Shown here: positions 43,047-53,240 of the stretch, piece by piece
Layout of the letters: the number at the start of each line of letters is the position of its first letter
Numbering within the stretch: the stretch's first letter is position 1
Assembly: GCA_012845835.1 (NCBI GenBank)
Contig: JABAKD010000023.1
Location: forward strand, 1-64,000
Direction: 5' to 3'
DNA length: 64,000 nucleotides
Origin: Undaria pinnatifida
Taxonomy: Eukaryota; Sar; Phaeophyceae; Laminariales; Alariaceae
Made by a program: the position numbers and the translations under genes
The notes under the pieces: generated by a model
Database searches by the model: none
Told to the model about the DNA's origin: nothing
The model's input: only the letters and a program-made list of their open reading frames with translations

Positions 43047-44550
43047 GTACATACAGTACTAATTAACGGTAGCAGGGATAGTGACAACCGCGAGGTGACA
43101 CACTTCCTTTGGCGAATACTACCGGTGATGTCTTTGAGTGGGTCGAACGGCCAACCGAAAATTACAAGAGGCAAATAGTGGCAAAACTCAAATAAAATCC
43201 ACTGCTCTTCATAATTCTCACTGCGCGTTGACTCGCGGCCCGACATCGACTTGCGCGAAGGTAAACCCGGCTTCCGGGGAAAACCCTTCGCTCCCCATCC
43301 CGAGAGCCCTAGAATTTAGACAACAACCGAAAACACCAAGTGATACTCGGACGTAAAATACTCTAACAAAAACCATCCCTCGCTTGGTGTTCCCACTGTA
43401 GTTGCTGCCCGGCCCTCAACACCTACAGCGCGGGAAACACCTGGCCATCCAGGAAAAAACCCATAGCGCAAAGCCCTACAACACCAAACTCACACAAACG
43501 CCACGGCACACCGCACGAACCCACTTGGGTGCTACCGAGCGCAGGGCCACCCTTCGACTACCAATCAGACCAGAACATCTAATCAGCTCGTCTCCAAACA
43601 TTCAAACTTTAACTGGCTGTCAACTGGGGGCACGCTCGAAAATCGACAACACCATAACTTCCCCCCTAGCATAATGCGATGACAAGAGCCATATGCTATA
43701 GCAATACTGTGCCTGTATAGCCAAGGGTACAGAGCCGCAAACTTTTCACCGAAATAATGACCTCGAGGATAGGCTAACAAACCGAAAACACAGGGGCCAT
43801 AAGAGGGGAATCCTCGATGAAAACCCTCCCCCCTGCCTTTTCACTGCGTATTTGATCGCCTGACCACCATTCAATGGCTCAAAGTCCGTATGTGGACGGA
43901 TTTGACGTGCATGAAAGCAGCACGAAACTCCTCGGAACTGACTCGTCTATTCCTCTTTGAGTCTGCCCACGTACAATACAATTTTCCATCAAAATGCAAC
44001 GTCGGTAACTCCGCAACATATCGCAAAAGGAACAAAAGCACGACGGGCAAAGAATTATTAATCTTCGGCAAAAGCGGAACTCCGATGCGAGGCATCAAAG
44101 CACAAAAATAAGAAGAATCTGACACAATAAACCTCAAACAAAGTAAACGGCATACAATATAATCCACGAAAACGCAATGTCGGTAGCTCAACAACATACC
44201 GCAAAAAGAAGAAAAGCATGACGGGCAAAGAGATCCTAAACCTTTCGCAAAAGCAGAACTCCGATGCCAGGTATCAAAGCACAAAAAGGTAGAATGTGAC
44301 ATAAACCGCAAACAAAAAAAACGGCTGAAGGTCGAGGATAATCATGAAGCCCTCACCAAACAACCGCTTGATAGTCTATTTACATTCAACTCATACCCGA
44401 ATAGTAAACACGACCCCGTCACTTCTCAAGAGACTATGCCAACAGCCTTTCCGAATCTTAAAGCAGTGCCGATCCTAGAAACAGGGCATACCCCCCATAA
44501 GTTGTGAAAAAAAATCAACGCAGATGCCCAGGGGAAACCCATACAACGAC
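43047..44550 (-). other. Interior of LTR element, with a ~165-bp tandem duplication
   Basis: 43995-44160 and 44167-44325 are imperfect tandem copies (AACGTCGGTAACTCNGCAACAT, GACGGGCAAAGA, AACTCCGATGC, ATCAAAGCACAAAAA shared). The 146-codon minus frame across them (43871-44311) is hydrophobic and internally repeated because of this duplication; I do not consider it a supported gene. Confidence 0.7.
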
Positions 44551-44559
44551 TGTGGAAAC

Positions 44560-44587
44560 CCGAGTTCGATTCTCGGATTGGACACCA
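44560..44587 (-). promoter_or_regulatory. Primer binding site with full tRNA T-arm
   Basis: On the plus strand this reads as a tRNA 3' end: T-stem CCGAG / CTCGG (44560-44564, 44572-44576) around the 7-nt loop TTCGATT, acceptor strand ATTGGAC, discriminator A, and CCA touching the LTR. The minus strand is therefore a PBS beginning TGGTGTCCAATCC. The match to tRNA structure spans 28 nt, beyond position A58 where tRNA copying normally stops. The tRNA implied has acceptor 5' strand GTCCAAT; identity unknown. Confidence 0.85.
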
Positions 44588-45059
44588 TGTTACGAATCGG
44601 AGCCTGATTGGCGGAGTCAGTCTGGGATCAGGGTGGACATGCGAGTATATTCATGGCGAAGAAGACGAAGGTATCTAGCCTACTAGCATCGCAAGGTCCA
44701 CACACAGGCTAAATCGGTAGCCCGCATCAGGTATTCATAATGACTGACCTCCGTAGGTCCGATACGCCCGAGTTCAGAAGGCGCTTGAGCGTTCCTCGGA
44801 GAAAGAGAGAGCAAGTCCCTTGTACAAGTGCTCAGGATGGGAAGTCTCCCGAGAAGGTGGCGTGAAAATGGTAACTTGATTGCTGATCCGAAGGTTTATG
44901 AACGTGAACCCAAGGAATTGTAGATTTGTGTAATTGTAACATATGTGGCAGGGTGGGGCAGCCACACCCGACTAAGGGAGGGGACATAAATAGCGCGGCC
45001 CCTACTATCACAAAAACGCCTGTCATAATAACTCTTGAAACTGTCACTAAACCGTAACA
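44588..45059 (-). repeat. LTR (5', 472 bp)
   Basis: Partner of 42564-43035. Differences include GGGTGGAC for GGGCGGAC, TTATGAACG for TTATATACG, and TAGCGCGG for TATTGCGG. Confidence 0.93.
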
Positions 45060-45063
45060 TATC

Positions 45064-45879
45064 TCTTGATGCACGCATTGCTATGAACGGCCGAATATCG
45101 ATATGAATTGATCAAACTCGTTCCACTTTTTATATCGCGTTTAACCACGTTTCCCATTGTTTCCCCATTTATTTTTCTTGCTGAGTAGTTGGGTCTCCGC
45201 AGGAAATATCGCTTGTTTGCGGATGGCGCCTATACAAGTATGCCCTCCCGCAATAGGATTGGCTGGTGTGCATGTTTCGGCGCTCGGGGCACTACATCGC
45301 TGAAGACACGCTTGTGTCCATTGACGATTGACCCTATTCCAATTTTAAGACGCGTCGCCGGACGAGCCAGTTGTCGACGAGGCGGGCGTGGCTAGCGCGC
45401 TATCGGGTGTGGTTGTGTAGCTGTCTCGCCTGTCACGGTGTTGGAATCACCGGCGACAGAAAAGGCGGTTTGTGTTGCTACAATTATAGTAGTATCACGT
45501 TTTTGACGATTTTCGTGGTCAGTCAGCACAACTTTTGTAACTTGAAACATGGATTCACCGTTACAGATCTTCGACTCCTAGTGCTGGAGTAGCGGGGCAA
45601 AGAAGTCACCTCACCGCAGAATATCACGCAGAAGCAGGTTCGTATTCCGTTTTTCGGACAACCTCGTGACGTCTGTCCACGTGCCGCCTAAACGACTGCG
45701 TTATCCACCACCATTTTGTTGCTCATGTACTGCTGATTTTCGGCTGACAGGGACGACTACGTTCTCTCTGAACCGCAGAAAATGGGGCGGCGCAGTTTTC
45801 AACCAAGTCGAGAAAAGCCTCTTTTTTGGCGACGAAGACCACAAGCCAAGGATCCCGACCATCACCTTCCCTGACGATA
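45064..45879. other. No gene recognised
   Basis: A 97-codon plus frame (45666-45956) reads VFEDNYGQVG near its end and runs into the minisatellite that follows; its first part (RLTGTTTFSLNRRKWGGAVF) is unassigned. Confidence 0.4.
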
Positions 45880-46660
45880 CCGTGTTTGAAGACAACTACG
45901 GCCAGGTTGGTGAACCATGCCAAGATAAGGGCGGCTTTGTGCTTGTCGACAACTAGGGCCAGGTTAGTATTTGACAGATGTGGTAGATGTGCTCCCGTTT
46001 CTTGCTGAGGCTCCTCGCATAACGGGCTCCAAACTCCACTCACAAACTGATTTCGATAAACGATTTCGACGGAGTCGACGAAAAATCCCATGGCCAATCT
46101 TAAGAACAAGAAACATATCCTATTGCACTATTGCAACACAAGAATGGCATTGTGAAGATTTTTGGTTCAAGATAGGTTAAGGGGCCTAGTGATTCCGGAA
46201 CCAAAATATCCCACAATGGTACTACAGTATCTTTATCGGAGCACATGTCGCTTGTCGACAATTGCCGTCAGGTCAGGTCAGGTCAATGTTCGTGTTTGCT
46301 GTCACCTACGACAAGAATGCTTGCGTTTGTCGACAGCTTCGGTCAGGTTCGTGTTTGCAGATATCTTCGATCAGGTTTTTGTTGGTCTATAACTACGCTT
46401 AGGTTAGTGCTTGTTGACATTACCTTGTGGGGAGGTTGATGTTTGTCGAAATGTTCTCCGTCAGGTGAATGTTTTCCGCGAACTACGCCAATCTTAGTGT
46501 CCGTCGGCATCTACAGTTAGTCGACAGCTACGGCTACGTGAGTGTTTGTCGCCCATATTGGTCAGGCTAGCGGTTGCGGACAATTACGGGCAGGTTAGTG
46601 CTTGTCAACGACATCGGCGAGGTTGACGGTTGTCGACGAGCCATCCCACGGTAGCGTTGC
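45880..46660 (+). repeat. Decayed ~28-bp minisatellite (TGTTTGTCGACAACTACGGT)
   Basis: Degenerate units of about 28 bp, TGTTTGTCGACAACTACGGT plus CAGGTTAG, clearest from 46310 to 46650 with around ten units. Translated units resemble VFVDNYGQVS, but 28 bp is not a multiple of three and stops are frequent, so coding is doubtful today. Confidence 0.75.
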
Positions 46661-48057
46661 AGCATCAGTCCCTGAGCTCCTCACATGAGGAACTCAATAT
46701 CTCACCCGAAAAATGACTTCGAAGGAATTCGTTCGCACAACCCGACCAAGCTTCTATGCCTTAGTCCAAAAATAAAATGTACTCTTGAATTACTTCGTTG
46801 ACCGGCAGTTCATCACATGAAGAACTCAATCGCCCAGGGACGTTTTGGCGCAAAATCTGCAACCCCTACCGTGGGATGATTCCGACAGCATCGGGCAGGT
46901 TGTTGTATGTTCAAACCCACGGTCAGGTTCGTGGCCGTGAACAAACATGGCACGGCAAAAGGTTGGTCACGGGTAAATACAGCAAGGATGCACCCAAACC
47001 ATCTGCAGCTCATTTCATTACTTTGGTGACTTGCTGTATCCTTGCCCAAGATAGGGCGTTTGAGAATGTGGACTTGCAACCTGACCAAAACCGTAGCCAT
47101 AACCGTAACCGTAACCGTAACCGTAACCGTAACCGTAACCGTAACCGTAACCGTAAGGTGACCCATCCCATGGCGTAGACATACAACGGATTATATAGTA
47201 TATAGTATACAGCAGTAGAAGCCTCGTGAGATTCCGAGGATGGTTTTTTTTCTCTTCAGCGAAATATGTGTTGTTTTGTTGAAGAGCCCCGCCAGCAGAA
47301 ATCTGTTTGGGCTAAAACGTGCTCCCTTTCTGGTAGCGCGTGCCAACGAGGTTTCGACGTTGCGCGCGACGGACGGTTTGTACGCGAAGTGATGCAATGG
47401 TAACCATGCTCGTGACCAGCCGAAGACAAACACGTGGCTGCGGTGGTATCGATAAGTGCGCGGACCAGCCTCTTCCTCGTTGTTGGGCTGGAGCACTTGG
47501 GAGTGTTTTCATGGGTTAGTTCGCGCGACAATCACGGCAGCCAGATGCCGTTTCCTTGAGGTTTACGCCGGTTGTTTGCGCGCCAGCGAATGCTTGCTTT
47601 TTGTCTGGGACAAAGGTTGCATTTGTAATCCCCCTGTTTGTGCGACGCGTTCAGGTTCTCCTCTTGGGCATACCGTATTCAACCACCTCCCCCTGGGGTG
47701 ATTGTGCTTGGTTAACTATGTGCCGTGCATATGCCAGGGTGGTGCCGAGGGACGTTTTTCGTAGTTTCATCGCTCGTACGGGGATTTGGCGCCAACATGT
47801 TGTTATAGTTCGCTGCTTCACGCTTGTTTTCCCGTAGTAACTGGCGTCTCTGGTACAGGCAGTGAACTCGGGCTTTTTCCCACTAAATTGTGGGGCAGTG
47901 GTATGTTTGAGAGCAAGTAGTCTAGACAGAGGCATATCTTATCTTACTCCCAACTCACCGCCGGGGTATGACCCCCATTCTCCAGCCCCCCTTGGCTGAT
48001 CTGGCTGACCCCTTGCTGGGCCAACCTCTACAAGAACAGCGGCTCCCCTGCGTCCCG
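46661..48057. other. No gene recognised; (CCGTAA)n at 47099-47156
   Basis: A clean run of about nine CCGTAA hexamers, a telomere-like variant, lies at 47099-47156. Nothing else in this interval is assignable. Confidence 0.5.
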
Positions 48058-48444
48058 TCACTCCCACACTACGCGAGGCATCTTCAAGAGAAGTCCTCTC
48101 TCTTGCTGCTGTTGTATATCCTCGCGCTCCTCCTCCGGCAGTAGCAGCACCAGCAGCAGGAATTTGTCGTGCCGCAGCAGTGGGTGCAGCCCTTTGTTGG
48201 CTACACCCCTGTCCTCAGCGCCGTTCCCCCTCACCGCAGTGGGTTCAGCCCCTCGCGGGCTTGCCCTTACAGCAGCGCTTCCCTCAGCGCTGCTGGACGC
48301 CGGCGGGCCGTTGTTCCTTATGAGCTCGGACATCACCTTCCTCATATCGTGCATCATCGATTCTTCCCTCTCCTCTATCACCAACTGAAGCTCATTCGGC
48401 AGTTGCTGAACCACATCCGAGGAGTCTCTTTCCTGTGGAGACAT
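48058..48444 (-). CDS. Unassigned 128-aa ORF beside the copia primer site
   Basis: MSPQERDSSDVVQQLPNELQ, then a charged helical segment LVIEEREESMMHDMRKVMSE, an Ala/Gly linker and EEEREDIQQQQERG. The composition suggests a coiled-coil, Gag-like protein, but no domain is recognised. The ATG lies only 10 bp from the complement of the TGGTATCAGAGC primer site, an odd arrangement because that primer site serves the plus strand. Confidence 0.35.
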   Translation of the reverse strand: MSPQERDSSDVVQQLPNELQLVIEEREESMMHDMRKVMSELIRNNGPPASSSAEGSAAVRASPRGAEPTAVRGNGAEDRGVANKGLHPLLRHDKFLLLVLLLPEEEREDIQQQQERGLLLKMPRVVWE

Positions 48445-48454
48445 CTTTGGCTCC

Positions 48455-48466
48455 TGGTATCAGAGC
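48455..48466 (+). promoter_or_regulatory. Primer binding site, initiator tRNA-Met type
   Basis: TGGTATCAGAGC is the classic sequence complementary to the 3' end of initiator tRNA-Met, used by many copia elements. The copia gag/protease text starts about 270 bp downstream on the same strand. LTR edges were not found. Confidence 0.75.
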
Positions 48467-48469
48467 TTC

Positions 48470-50160
48470 TACTTTCAAGCAACTAGTGTGTTCGTAGAGT
48501 CCAAGCCTGGATGCCCTGACCGCCTCGCGGTCTGCGTAGGTTCTTTTCTTCGTTGTACTAGAGAACAGAGTGGAGAGAAGGAGCAGATAATTGAGGGGTA
48601 CAATGCTGGCCATGCCCGGCCATGCTATGATCGCCGGCGTCGGCGATGGTGGCCACAGAAAAGGGGCCGGCGGTGGTGCTCCAGGGAAAGGTAGAGGTCG
48701 CAGAAAATGTAAAGGTGGACGTTGTGGACAGCAAGGACGCGGCGGTCAAGGCACCCACCAGGACGGTGGATGCTCGGCCGCGACTGCCGGCGGTGATGGG
48801 GTCGATGTTGCTAACCTTAAGGTTAGATGCCTCAGGTGGAGCAAGAAGGACCATTGAAGGATCGACTGCACGGAGGGGCTATGCACCGGATGCCACGGAC
48901 GGGGGCACGCTGCTGATGTCTGCACCACGCCGAACGAGGAAGATGTGCTAGAGGCGTCGGACCACGATGATGATTATGATTCGGTCGGGGCTTCAGCTTT
49001 CAAGGCCAGAGAGACAGGCGAGTGCAGTAATGTTTCGGGCAGAAAGGGGGAAGGAGAGTCGGCTTGGCAAGTAGGAGATTATGCCTGGCTTTGCAATAGT
49101 GGAGCGTCTATTCACATGACGCCTTCCGCAGATGGCATAATCAACTACAGAGAGTGCAATTTGAAACCGCGCATTGCTGACGGCTCAACCCGCACGATCG
49201 AAGGATAGGCCGACATTAACTTTGTCTTTCGATCTGGACACGGTCTCGTACAAGTAACGCTGACGAATGTTGCGCAGGTGCCAGACCTGTGATGCCATCT
49301 CTGTTCCGTACCAACTCTCGTGAAGGACATCCATAATTTGATGGTCGTCCCGCAGGGATGGTAGTTAAGCTCAAGTGTGAGCGTTCGATCGTGTTTCCCG
49401 TGACCGGGAACCTGTACAGCCTTTGCGGCTACCGGGTCGACTGCAGCACTAGGAGGGATGCCGGTGCTGTACTCGCCCCGGGAAATCCGCCGAACAAGCC
49501 TGTTGTCGACATAAACGACTACCACTGCGCGGCCGGACACTCCTCAAGACCGTGGAGCAGCAAGTGACTGTTCTCGAGGGAAAGCTGCTGGAGTGCAAAG
49601 GGCGCTCTATGGCAAATAGTCTCCGCCGAGGTATCAAGCAGTCCACACACACTCGAGCAGGTAAAAAGCTCAGGAGGGCTTTGGTCGATTTGAGTGAGCC
49701 TAAGGTGGTAACGTCCCACGGGAAAAAGCGCTATACTCTCATCGTGCGTGACGATTTTTCACGGTATGCCTGGGTGTACTTTATTCTCCATAAATCGAAC
49801 GCCGCGGAAGCATCCAAACAGTTCCTCTCGAATACACGTGCAGATCGTGTCCCGTCACAGGTGGTGACCGCCCGATCCGGTGGGCGTGGTGAATTTATCG
49901 GGGCAAAGTTTGGCGACCTATGTAGATTGCGATGCATTAACCAAAAATTCACCACGGCCGGCAGTCGCTAATTCAATGGGGTAGCGGACCACGCGCTAGA
50001 TTTGAATGAGACGGCCGCAATTGGCGGGTCGAATCCAAGCTCGTGAGTTTTTTTCCGGGGCGCAATTGCCGGCAACTAAATCGTTGTGGGCTGAACCGTC
50101 GCACTGGGCGTGCGATGCTTTGAACCGCACGCCAACGTCCGCTAACCCCGCAAACAAGCC
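48470..50160 (+). pseudogene. Ty1/copia gag-protease-integrase remnant
   Basis: Read on the plus strand with many stops and shifts. The zinc knuckle comes first: VRCLRWSKKDH, then C-T-G-C-H-G-R-G-H-A-A-D-V-C (about 48825-48930). Copia protease follows: YAWLCNSGASIHMTPSADG at about 49080, where the usual DSGA Asp is replaced by Asn. Integrase core: RRALVDLSEPKVVTSHGKKR, YTLIVRDDFSRYAWVYFILH (about 49680-49790), GRGEFIGAKFGDLCRLRCIN (about 49885-49940) and FNGVADHALDL. It ends at LWAEPSHWACDALNRTPTSA (about 50090). Order PR-IN before RT marks it as copia. Most of gag, RT and RNase H are gone. Confidence 0.85.
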
Positions 50161-50385
50161 TCCGCCCTGTGTTGCCTCCACCAGAGCTGCGGCCAACTGC
50201 GCCGGTTGTTGGACGAAAATAGCCCCCTCGGGGGCGCCCTCAGCCACACCGCCGTTCCTACGCCCTCCGTTGCCTCCGCCAAAGCTGCGGCAAACTGCCC
50301 CGGTTGTTGGACCAAACATTCCCTCTCAGCGGCGCCCTCAGCTCCACCAGCAATCGATGCGCCTCTCCCGCCTCCATCACCGGTG
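50161..50385. repeat. Imperfect ~110-bp tandem duplication
   Basis: CCAGAGCTGCGGCCAACTGC at 50180 and CCAAAGCTGCGGCAAACTGC at 50279 begin two similar units that both include CGGTTGTTGGAC and GCGCCCTCAGC. Confidence 0.6.
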
Positions 50386-51090
50386 TCACCCCCGCAACGG
50401 TGGTGGTGGTCGCCACCCACACCACTTTTGCTGCCACCCCCACGGTTGCGGTCCCCGCGGTCGCGACTGTCCCTGCGTCGCTGTTTCCCCCGGTTGCGTT
50501 CCGCCAACTCTTCTTCCGGGGTTCGGCCAAAAGACAGGATTTAGGGCCTCGTCATGGGCCATCCGAAGGGCCTTGACGAGGGCAAGGGTCGGGGCGGTTC
50601 TCGTCTGTCCGGCATAGGGCGTACAATACATGCGAGTCCAGGCCGTTCCCACTGAAAGGGCGTCAACTTGCCACGACGCCGGACTCTCTGACGTGAGGAG
50701 GGCGGAGGCCGTTTCCACCACCGCGGTCGCCAACGCTGGGGAGAACTCTACTCTCGGTGCAGACTCCATGTACGCGACGCTGCCCTTGAAAAAGGCGTCG
50801 TCCCCGGGTCGTAGTCGCTGAGATGCGACACCCTTCGGGCGCGTTGAAGGCGAGGGGGCCGCGGTAGCTCCTGCCGCAGCCGACGCAACTGATGCAACTG
50901 ATTGGGCAAGGGATTGCTTCGCGCTCTCCACTACCAGAGACGCCTCCCGCGCAGCGGTCATCGCCTGCTCGATATCTTCGTCAAACCGACGTCAGCGTGC
51001 TTCACGCCGGAGAATCACCCGGCCGGAGTCATCGAGCGCCTGCTCGACCCGCGCCGCCGCATATGCCAAGTCCAAGGGGTTGGCATGGGC
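50386..51090 (-). CDS. Unassigned Ala-rich ORF, possible Gag
   Basis: 191 codons from the ATG at 50961. The same frame extends upstream through one TGA to about 51090 (LDLAYAAARVEQALDDSGRV, RRFDEDIEQAMTAAREASL), so the original start was further 5'. The N-terminal half is a likely Ala-rich helix; then ASALLTSESPASWQVDALSV and ALVKALRMAHDEALNPVFW; the end is Gly/Pro/Arg-rich. The layout (helix, globular part, basic tail) would fit a retroelement Gag, but no zinc knuckle or known domain is visible. Confidence 0.4.
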
Positions 51091-51844
51091 GCCCAGGTCC
51101 CGAGAGCCCTCGGGGTGGCGCTCTGCCGAGCGCGGAGAGCCCAGGTGGCGGCGGTGGTGCCCTGTCAAGAGCAGAGAGGGGCGGCTGGTGACGCTCCCGC
51201 GGGGCTGGCGAGAGCTGGCGTCGAGACGCCCCCGAGGCTGGTGGAAGTTGGTCCGACTTGCTCTCTGCGCGAACCGGTGAGTCGACCGTCTGGGTTAGTT
51301 GGTCCGGGTGGTGGTATGGTGGTCCGTCTTCTGTCTTGTCAACCGAACTCGCCTCCGGCGATTCCCCCCGTCTAGATTCGCGGGATTTTGAGCGATTTTT
51401 TGGCCGCTTTTACTACGGTTTGTGCGAGCGTTACCCGTATACCCTACGGTCAGACTGGGCGCTACTCTTATGTTGCGGTTTTGGTGGATGGTACCCTCCT
51501 TACCGCTGTCTTCCTTTTGTACGGGCTAGTTTGTCGTGGCTGCTACCATCACTAATGCTGGGCGGAGTCGAGGCCCATATCTTGCTACATGCTGAAACAC
51601 AGATATACCGCTACTTGCAGCAGGGACACCCCAACATTGTATCTGCCTCCATACCTTCTTTACGCGTCGTTACCATCCCGCCACCTTCCCCCACACCCCA
51701 TCCTTTCGCTGCCCTCCCTACAGAAACAAGCAACAACATGTATACCAGTGAGGAAGCGGGCTACTCAGGGCAGGCAGAGGTCGTCCATGCGCCCCAACCA
51801 GGACGCCCACAAGACAAAGATGCCCTCTGACTCCAACCGTAGTG
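51091..51844. other. No gene recognised
   Basis: A 190-codon plus frame (51258-51830) has no domain I know; it ends where the satellite begins. Confidence 0.4.
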
Positions 51845-53240
51845 CAGGGGGTGCAACACAGTGAAGGTACGTCTGCACCCATCGCACTTAAACAGGCAGC
51901 ATTTCACCCGGGGAGGGGGTAGCACAGGAAAGCGTCGCTCAAAACGCCCCCCCGCATTGCACCAAAACAGGCAGCATTTAACCCAGGTGCAGTGTACGGG
52001 GTAGCACAGTAAAGGCTCGCCCAACACGCCGACGCTCATCGCACCTAAACTGGCAGCATTTAACATCGGTGCAGTGTAAAAGGGTAGCACAGTAGTTCGC
52101 GCAGCCAACCGTATGAAAAAATATGGATAGCATCTGCCCCAACAGTAGTGTAGGGGGGGTAGCACAGTAGAGGATCGCGCCGCCAACCGCAAAAAAAAAA
52201 CGAGCATCCGCCCCAACAGTGGTGTGGAGGGGGGGGTAGCACAGTAGAGGGTTGTACATGTGCCAAGGACAAGATCAGTACAACGCTTGAACAAAGTAGT
52301 TTCCCCACCGATCTCATTAGGGGGACGGTCGCGCCTACGGTAGTGCTGCTCGCAGCATTTCGTTGCTGTGCCCATAGGTACCGACAATACCAACCGCATA
52401 AAGATCGGCGGTATAACCCCCGAACAAGGTAGTTTCCCCACCGATCTCAGTATAGGAGGGCGGTCGCACCTACCGTAGTGCTGATTGATGTAGGATCGCT
52501 GCTGTGTTATCAGGTGGCGGCAATTCCGACCGCACCAAGATGGGTATTATAGCGTCCGATCAAGACAGTTTGCCCACCGACCGCACTACAGAGGGACGGT
52601 CGCGCCTACAGTAGTGCTGATTGCAGTAGTATCGCTGCTGTGTTATCAGGTAACGGCAATTTCAACCGCACCAAGATGGGTATTATAACGTCAGAACAAC
52701 GCAGTTCCCCCACCGACCGCACTACAGAGGGACGGTCGAGCCTACAGTGGTGCTGATTGTTGCAAGATTGCTCCTGTGACCACGGGTGACGACAGCACCA
52801 ACCGCCTTTAAAAGGGTAGTACAATACCAATACCAGCCGTACAGAAAGTGTGTAAGCCCGCGACCGAATAGAGACGGTGTTTGCCCCCAAGTACCGCATC
52901 AGACGGGATGATCCCCAATTGCACTATTAAAAGCTGTAAAGTGCAATATCTCCGCGAACTGTAGTAAACGCTCTGTGATTGGCAGTATCTGTCCGAACAT
53001 GTGCAGAGAAAAAAAATGCCAGCATAGACCGTAGCAGCATCGTGACGAGCAGCGCATGTACTAACAGCAGCAGAAAGGCACGGTTTGCGCCCAAATATAG
53101 TGCTCAGCGTCTCCGCCAACTATAAACCGCATTGCAACGGACAGTACTCGTCGTGAAAGCTGCAAAAAAAACTTGCACCATCTATCCTAGCAGCATTGTG
53201 GAAGGGTAGCACATGTACCGGCAGTAGGAGGACGGCCTAA
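51845..53240. repeat. Complex satellite with GGTAGCACAGTA motif
   Basis: 51860-52260 holds four or five units of about 90 bp sharing GGGTAGCACAGTA and AGGCAGCATTTAAC. From 52300 a second unit of about 130-138 bp takes over, with starts near 52303, 52430, 52568 and 52703 (CCCACCGACCGCACTACAGA, GGACGGTCGCGCCTACAGTA, TCGCTGCTGTGTTATCAGG, CCGCACCAAGATGGGTATTA). Degenerate copies fade out by about 53240. Confidence 0.8.

Larger units (their letters stand above)
42564..45059 (-). mobile_element. Young non-autonomous LTR retrotransposon (2.5 kb)
   Basis: Two 472-bp LTRs differing at only about seven sites, bounded by TGTTACG and CGTAACA inverted tips and a 4-bp TATC duplication. The polypurine tract lies beside the left LTR and the primer site beside the right one, so transcription is on the minus strand. 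The 1.55-kb interior has no gag, protease, RT or integrase, so proteins must come from another element (LARD/TRIM-like). Confidence 0.92.

Noticed and set aside
44551-44587. tRNA gene
   Set aside because: Only the T-arm and acceptor 3' strand with encoded CCA are present, directly touching an LTR; it is a primer site.
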